Assembly: GCF_009604425.1 (NCBI RefSeq)
Contig: NZ_WEGI01000013.1
Location: forward strand, 1 to 64,000
Source: Nocardia aurantia
GTDB lineage: Bacteria; Actinomycetota; Actinomycetes; Mycobacteriales; Mycobacteriaceae
Direction of reading: 5' to 3'
DNA: 64,000 nt
Below, piece after piece: positions 1 to 7,270 of this stretch (position 1 is the stretch's first letter; each line of letters begins with the position of its first letter). Both the position numbers and the translations under genes were made by a program. The notes under the pieces are model-generated. The model was not told where the DNA came from. It searched no databases and saw only the letters and a program-made list of their open reading frames with translations.

Positions 1-4
1 TAGA

Positions 5-122
5 GTTACGGCGGTTATAGCGGTGGGGAAACGCCCGGTCCCATTCCGAACCCGGAAGCTAAGCCTGCCAGCGCCGATGGTACTGCACTCGCCAGGGTGT
101 GGGAGAGTAGGACACCGCCGGA
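5..122 (+). rRNA. rrf: 5S ribosomal RNA
   Basis: The stretch has the conserved actinobacterial 5S core: the GGGAAACGCCCGGTCCCATT block, the CCGAACCCGGAAGCTAAG loop and the closing TAGGACACCGCCG that pairs with TTACGGCGG near base 6. Length is about 118 bases. It would be the last gene of an rRNA operon whose 16S and 23S lie to the left of the window. The exact ends may be off by a few bases. Confidence 0.97.
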
Positions 123-131
123 ACATATTTC

Positions 132-172
132 CCGTGAGGGGGACCCGAGATCGGGTCCCCCTCACGGCTTTT
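132..172 (+). terminator. rRNA operon terminator 1
   Basis: A perfect 17-bp inverted repeat (132-148 with 151-167) begins 10 bases after the 5S and is followed by CTTTTC. This is a textbook intrinsic terminator for the rRNA operon. Confidence 0.92.
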
Positions 173-183
173 CACGTGTAGAC

Positions 184-211
184 GAGGGGGACCCAGTGAT
201 GGGTCTCCTTC
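184..211 (+). terminator. rRNA operon terminator 2 (degenerate copy)
   Basis: A 12-bp stem (184-195 with 200-211, two G-U pairs, GTGA loop) whose arms resemble the first terminator. It looks like a duplicated, partly decayed back-up terminator. There is no clear U tract. Confidence 0.6.
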
Positions 212-233
212 ACTCGTTCCACGAGGAGACACG

Positions 234-265
234 AACGGCCGCCGGCACGTGTGCCGGCGGCCGTT
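234..265. terminator. perfect palindrome, probable third terminator hairpin
   Basis: A perfect 15-bp GC-rich inverted repeat (234-248 with 251-265) lies between the rRNA operon and the next gene. It has no T tract, so it may work as a factor-assisted or bidirectional stop, or insulate the rRNA operon. Beyond it, 266-425 shows no gene; I see only the leader of the next gene. Confidence 0.5.
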
Positions 266-425
266 ACCTGTACCGGCGGCTCCCAGCGCATCGCGGCCGG
301 GAACCGTCTTTCGCGTCCACAGTGCAATTCGACGACAACAGATATCAAAACATCTGTGTCGCTTCTTCATAAGAAACTCGACTCCCCGCGATCGCTTCTT
401 ACGAGCCTGGCGGGAGAATCGAGGA

Positions 426-1385
426 GTGACCTTGCGGACTGTTTTCACCGAGAAGCTCGGCCTCCGGTATCCCATCGTGTCTGCCCCCATGGGCGGCGAG
501 GCGGGCGGCGCATTGGCCGCCGCGGTTTCCGAGGGTGGTGGGCTCGGCATGATCGGCGCCGGCCGCGGGGACCGCGAATGGTTGCGCCGCGAGGCCGGAA
601 TCGCTCGTGCCGCGACCGAGAAGCCCTGGGGTATCGGATATCTGACGTGGGCGATCACCGAGGCCGCCATCGCCGACGCGCTGTCCTACGAACCGGCGGC
701 GGTGATGCTGTCGTTCGGGGATCCCACCCCGTTCGCAGATCCGGTGCGGGAGGCAGGCGTGCTCCTGGTCCTCCAGGTGACCGATCGGGAGGAGGCCCGG
801 CGGGCCGTCGATCTCGGTGCCGACGTGATCGTGGCCCAGGGTGGCGACGCGGGCGGGCACAGCGGTGAGAAGGCAATCGGCACCATGTCTTTCGTTCCTG
901 CCGTGGTCGATCTGGCCGGGTCGATCCCGGTGCTCGCCGCCGGCGGAATCGGTGACGGCCGCGGACTCGCGGCGGCACTCGCGCTCGGTGCGGCGGGCGC
1001 GCTCATCGGCACTCGTTTCCAGGCGAGCCCGGAGGCCCTGGTATCCGAGGAGATCGGTAAGGCGCTCCTGGCTGCCGACGGCGAAGATACCGAGATCAAT
1101 CGCACACTCGATATCGCTCGCGGTGCGCCGTGGCCCGCGAACTATCCGGCCCGCACGCTCCGCAACGCGTTTCTGGAGCGCTGGCGGGATCGCGATGAGG
1201 AACTGCGCGGCTCCCCCGAGGCGCTGCGGGAGTATCGAGAGGCGGCCGCGCGCGGCGACGTGTCGGTGATCCCCGTCTGGGCGGGGCAGGCGGTCGGCCT
1301 CGTCGCCGACATCGAGCCTGCCGCGGATATCGTCGCCGCCATCGCCGCCGAAGCGGAACGAACGCTGGCACGTATCGGCCGCTGA
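426..1385 (+). CDS. nitronate monooxygenase (2-nitropropane dioxygenase family)
   Basis: FMN-dependent TIM-barrel enzyme of 319 residues that would oxidise alkyl nitronates in the cytoplasm. The family marks are the N-terminal APMGGEAGG motif, the GGDAGGHSG segment that carries the usual active-site histidine, and the C-terminal phosphate-binding AAGGIGDGRG followed by GTRF. The reading frame is open much further upstream, but homology begins at the GTG at 426 (TLRTVFTEKLGLRYP). A TTG at 432 with GAGGAG just before it is an alternative start. It stands alone between the rRNA operon and the riboswitch-led glyA. Family assignment is firm; the natural substrate is not known. Confidence 0.88.
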   Translation: MTLRTVFTEKLGLRYPIVSAPMGGEAGGALAAAVSEGGGLGMIGAGRGDREWLRREAGIARAATEKPWGIGYLTWAITEAAIADALSYEPAAVMLSFGDPTPFADPVREAGVLLVLQVTDREEARRAVDLGADVIVAQGGDAGGHSGEKAIGTMSFVPAVVDLAGSIPVLAAGGIGDGRGLAAALALGAAGALIGTRFQASPEALVSEEIGKALLAADGEDTEINRTLDIARGAPWPANYPARTLRNAFLERWRDRDEELRGSPEALREYREAAARGDVSVIPVWAGQAVGLVADIEPAADIVAAIAAEAERTLARIGR

Positions 1386-1492
1386 ATTCCCGGCGGCCGC
1401 TGAGATTCGCCGTGGCACGCCCGGCGCCGACTCGCCGGTCAGCGAAGGGTCCTGGCCGCCCCTGATGACGCGTTCGGCGGTATGGTGGTCCC

Positions 1493-1581
1493 GGGCCGTG
1501 ACTGGCGCCTGTGGATGGAATCGACCATCGGGAAGCGGCCCCCGTGCTTGCCGCGCGCCTGGGCCTCTACCGACAGGAGGC
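1493..1581 (+). ncRNA. ZTP riboswitch (pfl motif) with RBS-sequestering expression platform
   Basis: The sequence shows the hallmark blocks of the ZTP/ZMP aptamer: GGGCCGTGACTGGCGC (1493-1508), a P2 hairpin (GATGG 1514-1518 with CCATC 1525-1529), GGGAAGCGGCCC (1530-1541) and GCGCCTGGGC (1555-1564). GGGCCG (1493-1498) can pair with CGGCCC (1536-1541), the expected pseudoknot. P1 forms from GGCGC (1504-1508) with GCGCC (1555-1559). Just downstream, GCCTC (1563-1567) can pair with GAGGC (1577-1581), which covers the AGGAGG ribosome-binding site. Because 1563-1565 also belong to the aptamer end, ligand binding should free the site. This predicts translational activation by ZTP when folate-carried one-carbon units are short. 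Confidence 0.92.
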
Positions 1582-1587
1582 TCGAAG

Positions 1588-2994
1588 GTGTCCGAATCCG
1601 AAGCGTTCCGATCCGGTCTGGATGTCGTCCGCGCGGTCGAGCCGCGCATCGCGGACGCGATCGCGCAGGAACTCGACGACCAGCGCGAGTCGCTGAAGCT
1701 GATCGCCAGCGAGAACTACGCGTCGCCCGCGGTTCTACTGGCGATGGGTAATTGGCTGTCCGACAAGTACGCCGAAGGGACGATCGGGCGGCGGTTCTAC
1801 GCGGGCTGCCGCAACGTCGACACGGTCGAGTCGATCGCGGCGGAACATGCCCGCGCGCTGTTCGGTGCGGAACATGCCTACGTGCAACCACATTCGGGTA
1901 TCGACGCGAATCTGGTGGCGTTCTGGGCCGTGCTGGCGCAGCGGGTCGAGGTGCCCGCCCTCGAACAGGCCGGGGTGCGGCAGGTCAACGATCTCACCGA
2001 GGCGGACTGGGCGACGTTGCGACGGGAACTCGGCGATCAGCGCATGCTGGGTATGTCGCTGGACGCCGGTGGGCACCTCACTCACGGGTTCCGGCCCAAC
2101 ATCTCCGGCAAGATGTTCGATCAGCGCAGCTACGGTACGGACCCCGAGACCGGTCTGCTCGATTACGCGGCGGTGCGGGAGGCGGCCCGGGAGTTCCGGC
2201 CGTTGATCCTGGTGGCGGGCTACTCCGCCTACCCCCGGCGCGTCGACTTCGCGATCATGCGGGAGATCGCCGACGAGGTGGGTGCCACGCTGATGGTGGA
2301 CATGGCTCATTTCGCGGGGCTGGTGGCCGGGAAGGTGTTCACCGGCAACGAGGATCCGGTGCCGCACGCGCATATCGTCACCAGCACCACCCACAAATCG
2401 CTGCGCGGGCCGCGCGGTGGTCTGGTGTTGTGCGATTCCGGTCTGGTGGATCAGGTGGACCGAGGCTGTCCGATGGTGCTCGGTGGCCCGCTGCCGCACG
2501 TGATGGCGGCGAAAGCGGTCGCACTGGCCGAGGCGCGGGTTCCGGAATTCCGGGATTACGCGCAGCGGGTGGTCGACAATGCCCGCGCGCTGGCCGACGG
2601 GCTGTTGCGTCGGGGCGCTCGACTGGTCACCGGCGGCACCGACAACCACCTGGTGCTGATCGATGTCTCCGGTTACGGGTTGACCGGGCGCCAGGCTGAA
2701 TCCGCCTTGCTGGACGCGGGTATCGTCACGAATCGCAATGCGATTCCGCGTGATCCGAACGGCGCCTGGTACACCACCGGGATTCGCGTCGGCACGCCGG
2801 CGTTGACGACCCGGGGTGTCGACGCGACGGGTATGGACGAGATAGCCGGTCTCCTCGATACCGTGCTGCGGGCCACGACCCCGACCGGCAAGGCCCGCTA
2901 CACGCTGGCCGACGGCGTCGCCGAGCGGGTGCGAGCCCGCTCGGCCGAACTGCTCGCCCGGCATCCGCTGTACCCGGGCCTGGATCTGCGCTGA
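1588..2994 (+). CDS. glyA: glycine/serine hydroxymethyltransferase
   Basis: PLP enzyme that interconverts serine and glycine and charges tetrahydrofolate with a one-carbon unit. The 468 residues carry LKLIASENYASP near the start, the YAEGTIGRRFYAGC segment, VDMAHFAGLVAG, and the PLP-lysine motif TSTTHKSLRGPRGG. It is longer than the roughly 430-residue housekeeping form and has an insertion before the DAGGHLTHG segment, as in a second actinobacterial SHMT class. The start is the GTG at 1588 with AGGAGG at 1575-1580; the reading frame runs upstream but through the riboswitch. ZTP control fits its role in supplying one-carbon units for purine synthesis. Confidence 0.95.
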   Translation: MSESEAFRSGLDVVRAVEPRIADAIAQELDDQRESLKLIASENYASPAVLLAMGNWLSDKYAEGTIGRRFYAGCRNVDTVESIAAEHARALFGAEHAYVQPHSGIDANLVAFWAVLAQRVEVPALEQAGVRQVNDLTEADWATLRRELGDQRMLGMSLDAGGHLTHGFRPNISGKMFDQRSYGTDPETGLLDYAAVREAAREFRPLILVAGYSAYPRRVDFAIMREIADEVGATLMVDMAHFAGLVAGKVFTGNEDPVPHAHIVTSTTHKSLRGPRGGLVLCDSGLVDQVDRGCPMVLGGPLPHVMAAKAVALAEARVPEFRDYAQRVVDNARALADGLLRRGARLVTGGTDNHLVLIDVSGYGLTGRQAESALLDAGIVTNRNAIPRDPNGAWYTTGIRVGTPALTTRGVDATGMDEIAGLLDTVLRATTPTGKARYTLADGVAERVRARSAELLARHPLYPGLDLR

Positions 2995-3089
2995 CCGTCG
3001 CTGCGTGCCCTGCCGAGGAGTCCCGGGGCGCTGCCGCGTTATGCGGATCGTAAGGTCGCCGAAAAGGTTGTGCCCCTAGCATTCCGGCT

Positions 3090-3473
3090 ATGCGGAAGAT
3101 ACTGCTGGCCGCGATGTCGCTGGCTGTCGTGTGGGGGGCGTCGACGGGGACGGCGCAAGCGTCGTTCTCGTCCTCGACCTCCGGAAGCTGTTCCGAAACC
3201 CTGGACGACTGGGGCTACTTCTACGCCTACACCTACCAATACGCCTACGTCGACCGCGGCGTGATCGAAAGCGAAAGCCACAGCTTCAGTTTCAGCGGAT
3301 TCCTGGAAGGCGGGGAGCAGGCGACGCTGCTGCGGAGCGCCGACAACAAGTGGGCTGTCTATCGGGCCGGTGTCCTGGAGTTGGCGGTGCCCTACGTCTC
3401 GGGCGCGGGCCTGTACATGCGGGATGTCGGAGGCCCCGTTGCCGGTGGCTGGATCGAGTTGTGCGACTACTGA
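3090..3473 (+). CDS. small secreted protein of unknown function
   Basis: A 127-residue protein with a Sec signal peptide: MRK, then a hydrophobic stretch, ending near AQA at residues 22-24. The mature part is rich in Tyr, Ser and Phe, with a YFYAYTYQYAYVD run and two cysteines (in GSCSE and the last-but-two residue) that could form one disulfide. I do not recognise a named family. It stands alone and its stop codon overlaps the tail of the convergent next gene by 7 bp. The start is the ATG at 3090. Confidence 0.72.
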   Translation: MRKILLAAMSLAVVWGASTGTAQASFSSSTSGSCSETLDDWGYFYAYTYQYAYVDRGVIESESHSFSFSGFLEGGEQATLLRSADNKWAVYRAGVLELAVPYVSGAGLYMRDVGGPVAGGWIELCDY

Positions 3474-4009
3474 TTTCGATTGCCGAGCCGAGCGGCGGAG
3501 GCGGCGAGCGCGAACTCGACCGCCTCGGCCGCGGTCCTCGCCGCGTGAGCGGTGGCGACGGGAGCACCGTCGGCGTCCACGATCGACCAGCCGCCCAGCG
3601 TGATCACCGGGAGATCCCGATGCCGGGCGAGCGCGAGTTCCGAAAGGGTGCCCCAGGATCCGCCGATCACTATCACCGCGTCCGCCGACGCGACCAGGAT
3701 CGCGTTGCGGGCCTCGCCCATATTCGTGTAGACCACGGCGGACAGTCCCGCGCACACTGCTGCCCGGTCGGTGTCGGGGCGGATGCCGACAACGAAACCG
3801 CCTGCGCCGGAAGCGCCTTCGGCCACCGCGGCCGTGACGCCGGAACCACCGCCGCAGAGCGTCACCGCGCCCGCCCGCGCCAGTAGCCGACCGGCCTCGC
3901 GGGCGGCGGCGGCCTCCGGCTCGGTGCAGTCGCGGGGGCCGCAGACCGCGATCTGCGGCGCCGGCCGGGACGGGTCGGGTACGGACGGTCCGGTGGGCAC
4001 GGCGGTCAT
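3467..4009 (-). CDS. SLOG/LOG-like Rossmann protein (TIGR00725 type)
   Basis: A 180-residue nucleotide-binding-like protein. It has an N-terminal IAVCGPRD strand-loop, TLCGGGSGV in the middle and GGSWGTLSELALA toward the end. These match the glycine-rich phosphate-binding signatures of the TIGR00725 / lysine-decarboxylase-like LOG superfamily. True cytokinin-activating LOG proteins have PGGxGTxxE, so this one is a relative and its reaction is unknown. The ATG at 4009 is preferred because the frame upstream is Arg/Gly-rich filler. It converges on the small secreted protein gene. Confidence 0.8.
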   Translation of the reverse strand: MTAVPTGPSVPDPSRPAPQIAVCGPRDCTEPEAAAAREAGRLLARAGAVTLCGGGSGVTAAVAEGASGAGGFVVGIRPDTDRAAVCAGLSAVVYTNMGEARNAILVASADAVIVIGGSWGTLSELALARHRDLPVITLGGWSIVDADGAPVATAHAARTAAEAVEFALAASAARLGNRNQ

Positions 4010-4307
4010 CCTAACGAGACCGGAGCCGCCCGGAATCCGTGGCCCGAGGCCGGTTTGCCGGGCGTCGGTGCCCGGCCCGCCGGTCGTCGGCGCGCGTAAT
4101 TCCACGCACCTGGAACTCGATCGCGCCGACCAACGACCGACCGGGACCAACCGGTCCGATACGTCTGGCTATCCTGATCGACGAACAAGCAGGCCGAGCT
4201 CGGTCGCGCACCCCGAGTGACGCGCCGCGGGGATCGTCCTGCGCGGTACCGCGTCCGAATTGATCGAGAATCCGGCCGTTCGCGACGCCCGTCCGAAAGG
4301 CGGTGCA

Positions 4308-5342
4308 GTGACCTCCGCACGGATTCCCGAGCGTCTGGGCCTGTTCACCCGGCTCGTACGTTCCCCGGCCGACGAGGACGCGGCGACGGTCTTCCGGCAT
4401 GCGCTGGAGCAGATCGCGGCCGCCGAGCGGCTCGGCTTCGAGACGGCCTGGGTGGCGCAACACCATCTGGAGCCGGACGAGGGCGGCCTGCCCTCGCCCC
4501 TGGTGTTCCTCGCGCACGTCGCGGCCCGGTTCCCGCGGCTGCGGCTGGGTACGGCGATCGTCACGCTGGCGCTGGAGGACCCGATCCGGGTGGCCGAGGA
4601 CGCGTCCGTGCTGGACACCCTGGCCGGCGGCCGGCTCGAACTCGGCTTCGGCGCCGGTGGCTCGGGGCACGCGTTCGATCTGTTCGGGGTGCCCGGACCC
4701 CAGCGGCAGCGGGTGTATGCCGAGAAGCTGGATCGGCTGCGGGCCGCGCTGTCGGGCGCGCCGCTGCTGGGTGACCGGCGGCTGAATCCGCCCGGCGGCA
4801 CGTTGCCGCGGCGGCTGTGGCAGGCGACGTTCTCGGTGTCCGGCGCCGAGCGGGCCGGCGCCGCCGGGGACGGTCTGCTGCTGTCGAAGTCGCAGCCGCG
4901 GGCGGCTGATTCGCCCGGCGCCACGCTCCGGCAACTCCAGGAGCCGATGGTGGACGCGTATCTCGCCGCGCTGCCCGCCGGCGCCGTCCCGCGGATCGGG
5001 GCGTCGCGTGGCGTGTTCGTAGCCGACGACCGCGCGTCGGCGCGGACACTGGCCGAGCGGGGCGCCGCCCGGCACCTCGCCTGGCAGCGCCGCAACGGTG
5101 GCGGTCCGGAGCGGGCCGACACCGTTGCCGAGGTGTTGCGCGACTGCTGGGTCGGTACCCCGGACGACGTCGCGGAGCAACTGGCCGCGGACACCGTGCT
5201 GAGCCGGGCCACCGAACTGATGATCCAGGTGCATCCGGTCGATCCGGGTCACGCGGAGACGCTGCGTTCGATCGAGCTGTTCGCGACCGAGGTCGTCCCG
5301 CGGCTCGGCGGCCGGGCGCCGGCGTCGCAAGCGCGAAGGTAG
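4308..5342 (+). CDS. luciferase-like FMN-dependent monooxygenase
   Basis: A bacterial-luciferase-fold flavoprotein of 344 residues. Typical family segments are the N-terminal GLFTRL, AERLGFETAWVAQHH, LRLGTAIVTLALEDPIRVAEDASVLDTLAGGRLELGFGAG, and a C-terminal GTPDDVAEQL. It should use reduced flavin and oxygen on an unknown substrate. It resembles the CE1758-type actinobacterial subgroup, from memory only. Start: GTG at 4308 with a weak GAAAGGCGG upstream; a TTG at 4260 is possible but adds a sequence that is not conserved-looking. The 298-bp gap before it (4010-4307) holds only divergent promoters, none clear. Confidence 0.85.
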   Translation: MTSARIPERLGLFTRLVRSPADEDAATVFRHALEQIAAAERLGFETAWVAQHHLEPDEGGLPSPLVFLAHVAARFPRLRLGTAIVTLALEDPIRVAEDASVLDTLAGGRLELGFGAGGSGHAFDLFGVPGPQRQRVYAEKLDRLRAALSGAPLLGDRRLNPPGGTLPRRLWQATFSVSGAERAGAAGDGLLLSKSQPRAADSPGATLRQLQEPMVDAYLAALPAGAVPRIGASRGVFVADDRASARTLAERGAARHLAWQRRNGGGPERADTVAEVLRDCWVGTPDDVAEQLAADTVLSRATELMIQVHPVDPGHAETLRSIELFATEVVPRLGGRAPASQARR

Positions 5343-5403
5343 CTGCCGGGAACGACCGCCGCGGGCACGATCCCGCCCGGTCCGGCGCGGGTAGTCTCGG
5401 GGC

Positions 5404-6195
5404 ATGCCGGGTGTGGCGGGCGTCCTGTACGACATCGACGGAGTGCTGGTGACCTCCTGGCGGGAGATTCCCGGGGCCGCCGCCACGCTGCGCCGGATCC
5501 GGGCCGCCGGGCTGCGCCGGGCCTTTCTCACGAACACCACCTCGGTCACCTGTGCGGGGATCGCGGAGCGGTTGCGGGCGGCGGGGATCGAGGTCGAGGA
5601 CGAGGAGATCGTCACCGCGGCCCGGCTGACCGCCGCCTATCTGCGAGTGGAGCATCCGGGGGCGCGGGCCTGGGTGCTCAATCATGGCGATGTCGAGGCG
5701 GACCTGGCCGGAATATCGCGCGACGACGATCGTCCGGAGGTGGTGGTGCTCGGTGGCGCCGGGGAGGAATTCACCCACCGTGCCCTCAGCCGGGTGGTGG
5801 AGCTGATGCTGGACGGTGTTCCCGTGGTCGCCATGCAGGGCGGGACGACCTGGGCCACCGGCGACGGGCTGCGGATCGACACCGGTGTCTATCTGCCGGG
5901 CCTGGAGGCGGCGGGGCGGGCGCGAATCACGGTGGTGGGCAAGCCGTCCGGTACCGGATTCCGCACCTGCGCGGAGCTGATCGGCAGCCCGCCCACCGAT
6001 CTCGTGATGGTCGGTGACGATCTGTACTCGGATGTTCTTGCGGCACAACGGATCGGGATGACAGGCGTGCTGGTGCGGACCGGGAAGTTCCGCGCTGCCG
6101 TGCTGGTGGGTGCGTCGACGCCGCCGGACCATGTCGTCGACTCGATCGCGGATCTGCCGGACGTACTCGCGGGCATACCCGATGCATCGGCGTAA
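5404..6195 (+). CDS. HAD-IIA family phosphatase (LHPP/NagD-like)
   Basis: A 263-residue haloacid-dehalogenase hydrolase. Motif I is YDIDGVL with the two catalytic aspartates at residues 10 and 12, motif II is the TNT in FLTNTTS, motif III is the lysine in VGKPSG, and motif IV is VGDDLYSDV. The IIA-type cap sits between motifs II and III. It should remove phosphate from a small metabolite; the substrate cannot be told from the sequence. It lies 61 bp after the monooxygenase gene on the same strand, so the two may be co-transcribed. The ATG at 5404 gives the expected N-terminus. Confidence 0.87.
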   Translation: MPGVAGVLYDIDGVLVTSWREIPGAAATLRRIRAAGLRRAFLTNTTSVTCAGIAERLRAAGIEVEDEEIVTAARLTAAYLRVEHPGARAWVLNHGDVEADLAGISRDDDRPEVVVLGGAGEEFTHRALSRVVELMLDGVPVVAMQGGTTWATGDGLRIDTGVYLPGLEAAGRARITVVGKPSGTGFRTCAELIGSPPTDLVMVGDDLYSDVLAAQRIGMTGVLVRTGKFRAAVLVGASTPPDHVVDSIADLPDVLAGIPDASA

Positions 6196-6432
6196 ACCCG
6201 AATCGCGGAAATTAGTCTATGAAATTCCTCTCAATCATTCTTCTTGTCGTGTGATGAACGCGCGCCGACGGGCATCCTGTGGATCGATCGGGCGCTTGTG
6301 CAATGTCGCGCGAATAAAAACTATGAGAATTATTAAAAAAGGTCTTCCCTTGTCGAAGGTATGCAAGTAGCGTGTGCGTGGCAAACAGTTAGTGATCATC
6401 TCATTCAGATGGTCTGAAGAGAGAAGTGCGTA
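6196..6432. other. AT-rich intergenic patch
   Basis: This stretch is much richer in A and T than its surroundings, with AATAAAAA and ATTATTAAAAAAGG around 6312-6341. No conserved protein or RNA family was recognised in it. It most likely holds the promoter of the small peptide gene at 6433 and could bind a nucleoid protein such as Lsr2. Confidence 0.4.
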
Positions 6433-6513
6433 ATGGATGCGATCGTCAGCCTGCTCAACTTAGCGGCCAACTTGGTGACGGCACTCGGCACCGGCTCATC
6501 CGCGTTAGGTTAA
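6433..6513 (+). CDS. candidate 26-residue hydrophobic/amphipathic peptide
   Basis: A short open frame starting ATG and ending TAA, preceded by a purine-rich GAAGAGAGAAG (6416-6426) at a suitable distance. It encodes MDAIVSLLNLAAN followed by LVTALGTGSSALG, a peptide that could form an amphipathic helix with a Gly/Ser tail. It sits between an AT-rich upstream region and a strong terminator 51 bp downstream, so it could be its own short transcript. Possible roles are a corynebacterial PorA/PorH-like pore peptide or a membrane-active or signalling peptide, all by analogy only. No homologue was checked. Confidence 0.5.
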   Translation: MDAIVSLLNLAANLVTALGTGSSALG

Positions 6514-6564
6514 GTCATACAGCCAACTTTCGGCTAATGATGAAGTCTCATGAAGCCGGAAAGG

Positions 6565-6599
6565 AAGGCCCCGATCCCTGACAACCGGATCGGGGCCTT
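6565..6599 (+). terminator. strong intrinsic-type terminator hairpin
   Basis: A perfect 13-bp stem (6565-6577 with 6587-6599) with a 9-base loop, 51 bp after the candidate small peptide gene. A short CGGTATTGT follows instead of a long U tract. It ends the unit to its left. Confidence 0.75.
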
Positions 6600-6608
6600 C
6601 GGTATTGT
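6578..6608 (+). promoter_or_regulatory. possible promoter of the tetR gene inside the terminator loop
   Basis: CTGACA (6578-6583), in the hairpin loop, could serve as a -35 and TATTGT (6603-6608) as a -10, with a long 19-bp spacer. The -10 ends 8 bases before the ATG at 6617, which would give a nearly leaderless transcript, in line with the missing RBS. Confidence 0.35.
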
Positions 6609-6616
6609 CTGGCGCA

Positions 6617-7249
6617 ATGTCACAGGAAACGAACACGGGCAGGATGTACGCCGGACAGCCCGTAGAAGACCGGCAGCGGCAGCGACGTGCGCGTTTTCTG
6701 GAGTCGGGTCTCACAGTGTTCGCGCGGGACGGCTACGCGAACAGCTCGGTGGGGGCCATCTGCAAAGATGCCGGACTGTCCTCGCGGCAGTTCTACGAGG
6801 AGTTCACCGGGCGGGAGTCGTTGCTGCTGGAGTTGTACGAGCAGATCGACCGGGCATCGCGGGAGTCGGTGTCGCAGGCGCTGGCCGCGCATGCCGACAG
6901 CGCCACGGTCGAGACCATCGATGCGGCGGTGCGGGCCTATATCGAGTCGATCGGGCAGGATCCGCGCAAGGCGCGGGTAGCGCTGGTCGAAGTCGTCGGC
7001 GCGGGCCCCAAGGTGGAGAAGTTCCGGCTCGAATTGCGCCGTGCCTGGGGCGCTTTGCTGGCCGGTGCGGCCGAGGACGCGGCTCGGCACGGTGAGATCC
7101 CTTCCGGCGATTACGAGATGCGCTCGCTCGCGATCATCGGTGCGGTCAACTACGTCGTCGATGCCTGGAGCGGTTCGGATCCCAGGCCGCCGTTGTCGGA
7201 CGTGGCGCAGGTCCTGCGTCGCGTGATCATCGGCGCCGTCAGTGCTTGA
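6617..7249 (+). CDS. TetR family transcriptional regulator
   Basis: A 210-residue repressor-type protein. The N-terminal helix-turn-helix is at about residues 20-65 (RFLESGLTVFARDGYANSSV then ICKDAGLSSRQFYEEF). The helical C-terminal half is the ligand and dimer domain. It is followed immediately by the CASTOR-like channel gene, so it may control that gene. The ATG at 6617 is chosen over a TTG at 6605, which falls next to the terminator stem. The ligand is unknown. Confidence 0.88.
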   Translation: MSQETNTGRMYAGQPVEDRQRQRRARFLESGLTVFARDGYANSSVGAICKDAGLSSRQFYEEFTGRESLLLELYEQIDRASRESVSQALAAHADSATVETIDAAVRAYIESIGQDPRKARVALVEVVGAGPKVEKFRLELRRAWGALLAGAAEDAARHGEIPSGDYEMRSLAIIGAVNYVVDAWSGSDPRPPLSDVAQVLRRVIIGAVSA

Positions 7250-7270
7250 GTGATCGGTAGCATCACCAGG

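Noticed and set aside
249..425. Upstream extension of the nitronate monooxygenase frame
   Set aside because: The added residues overlap the rRNA terminator palindrome and are not family-like; the GTG at 426 is a better start.
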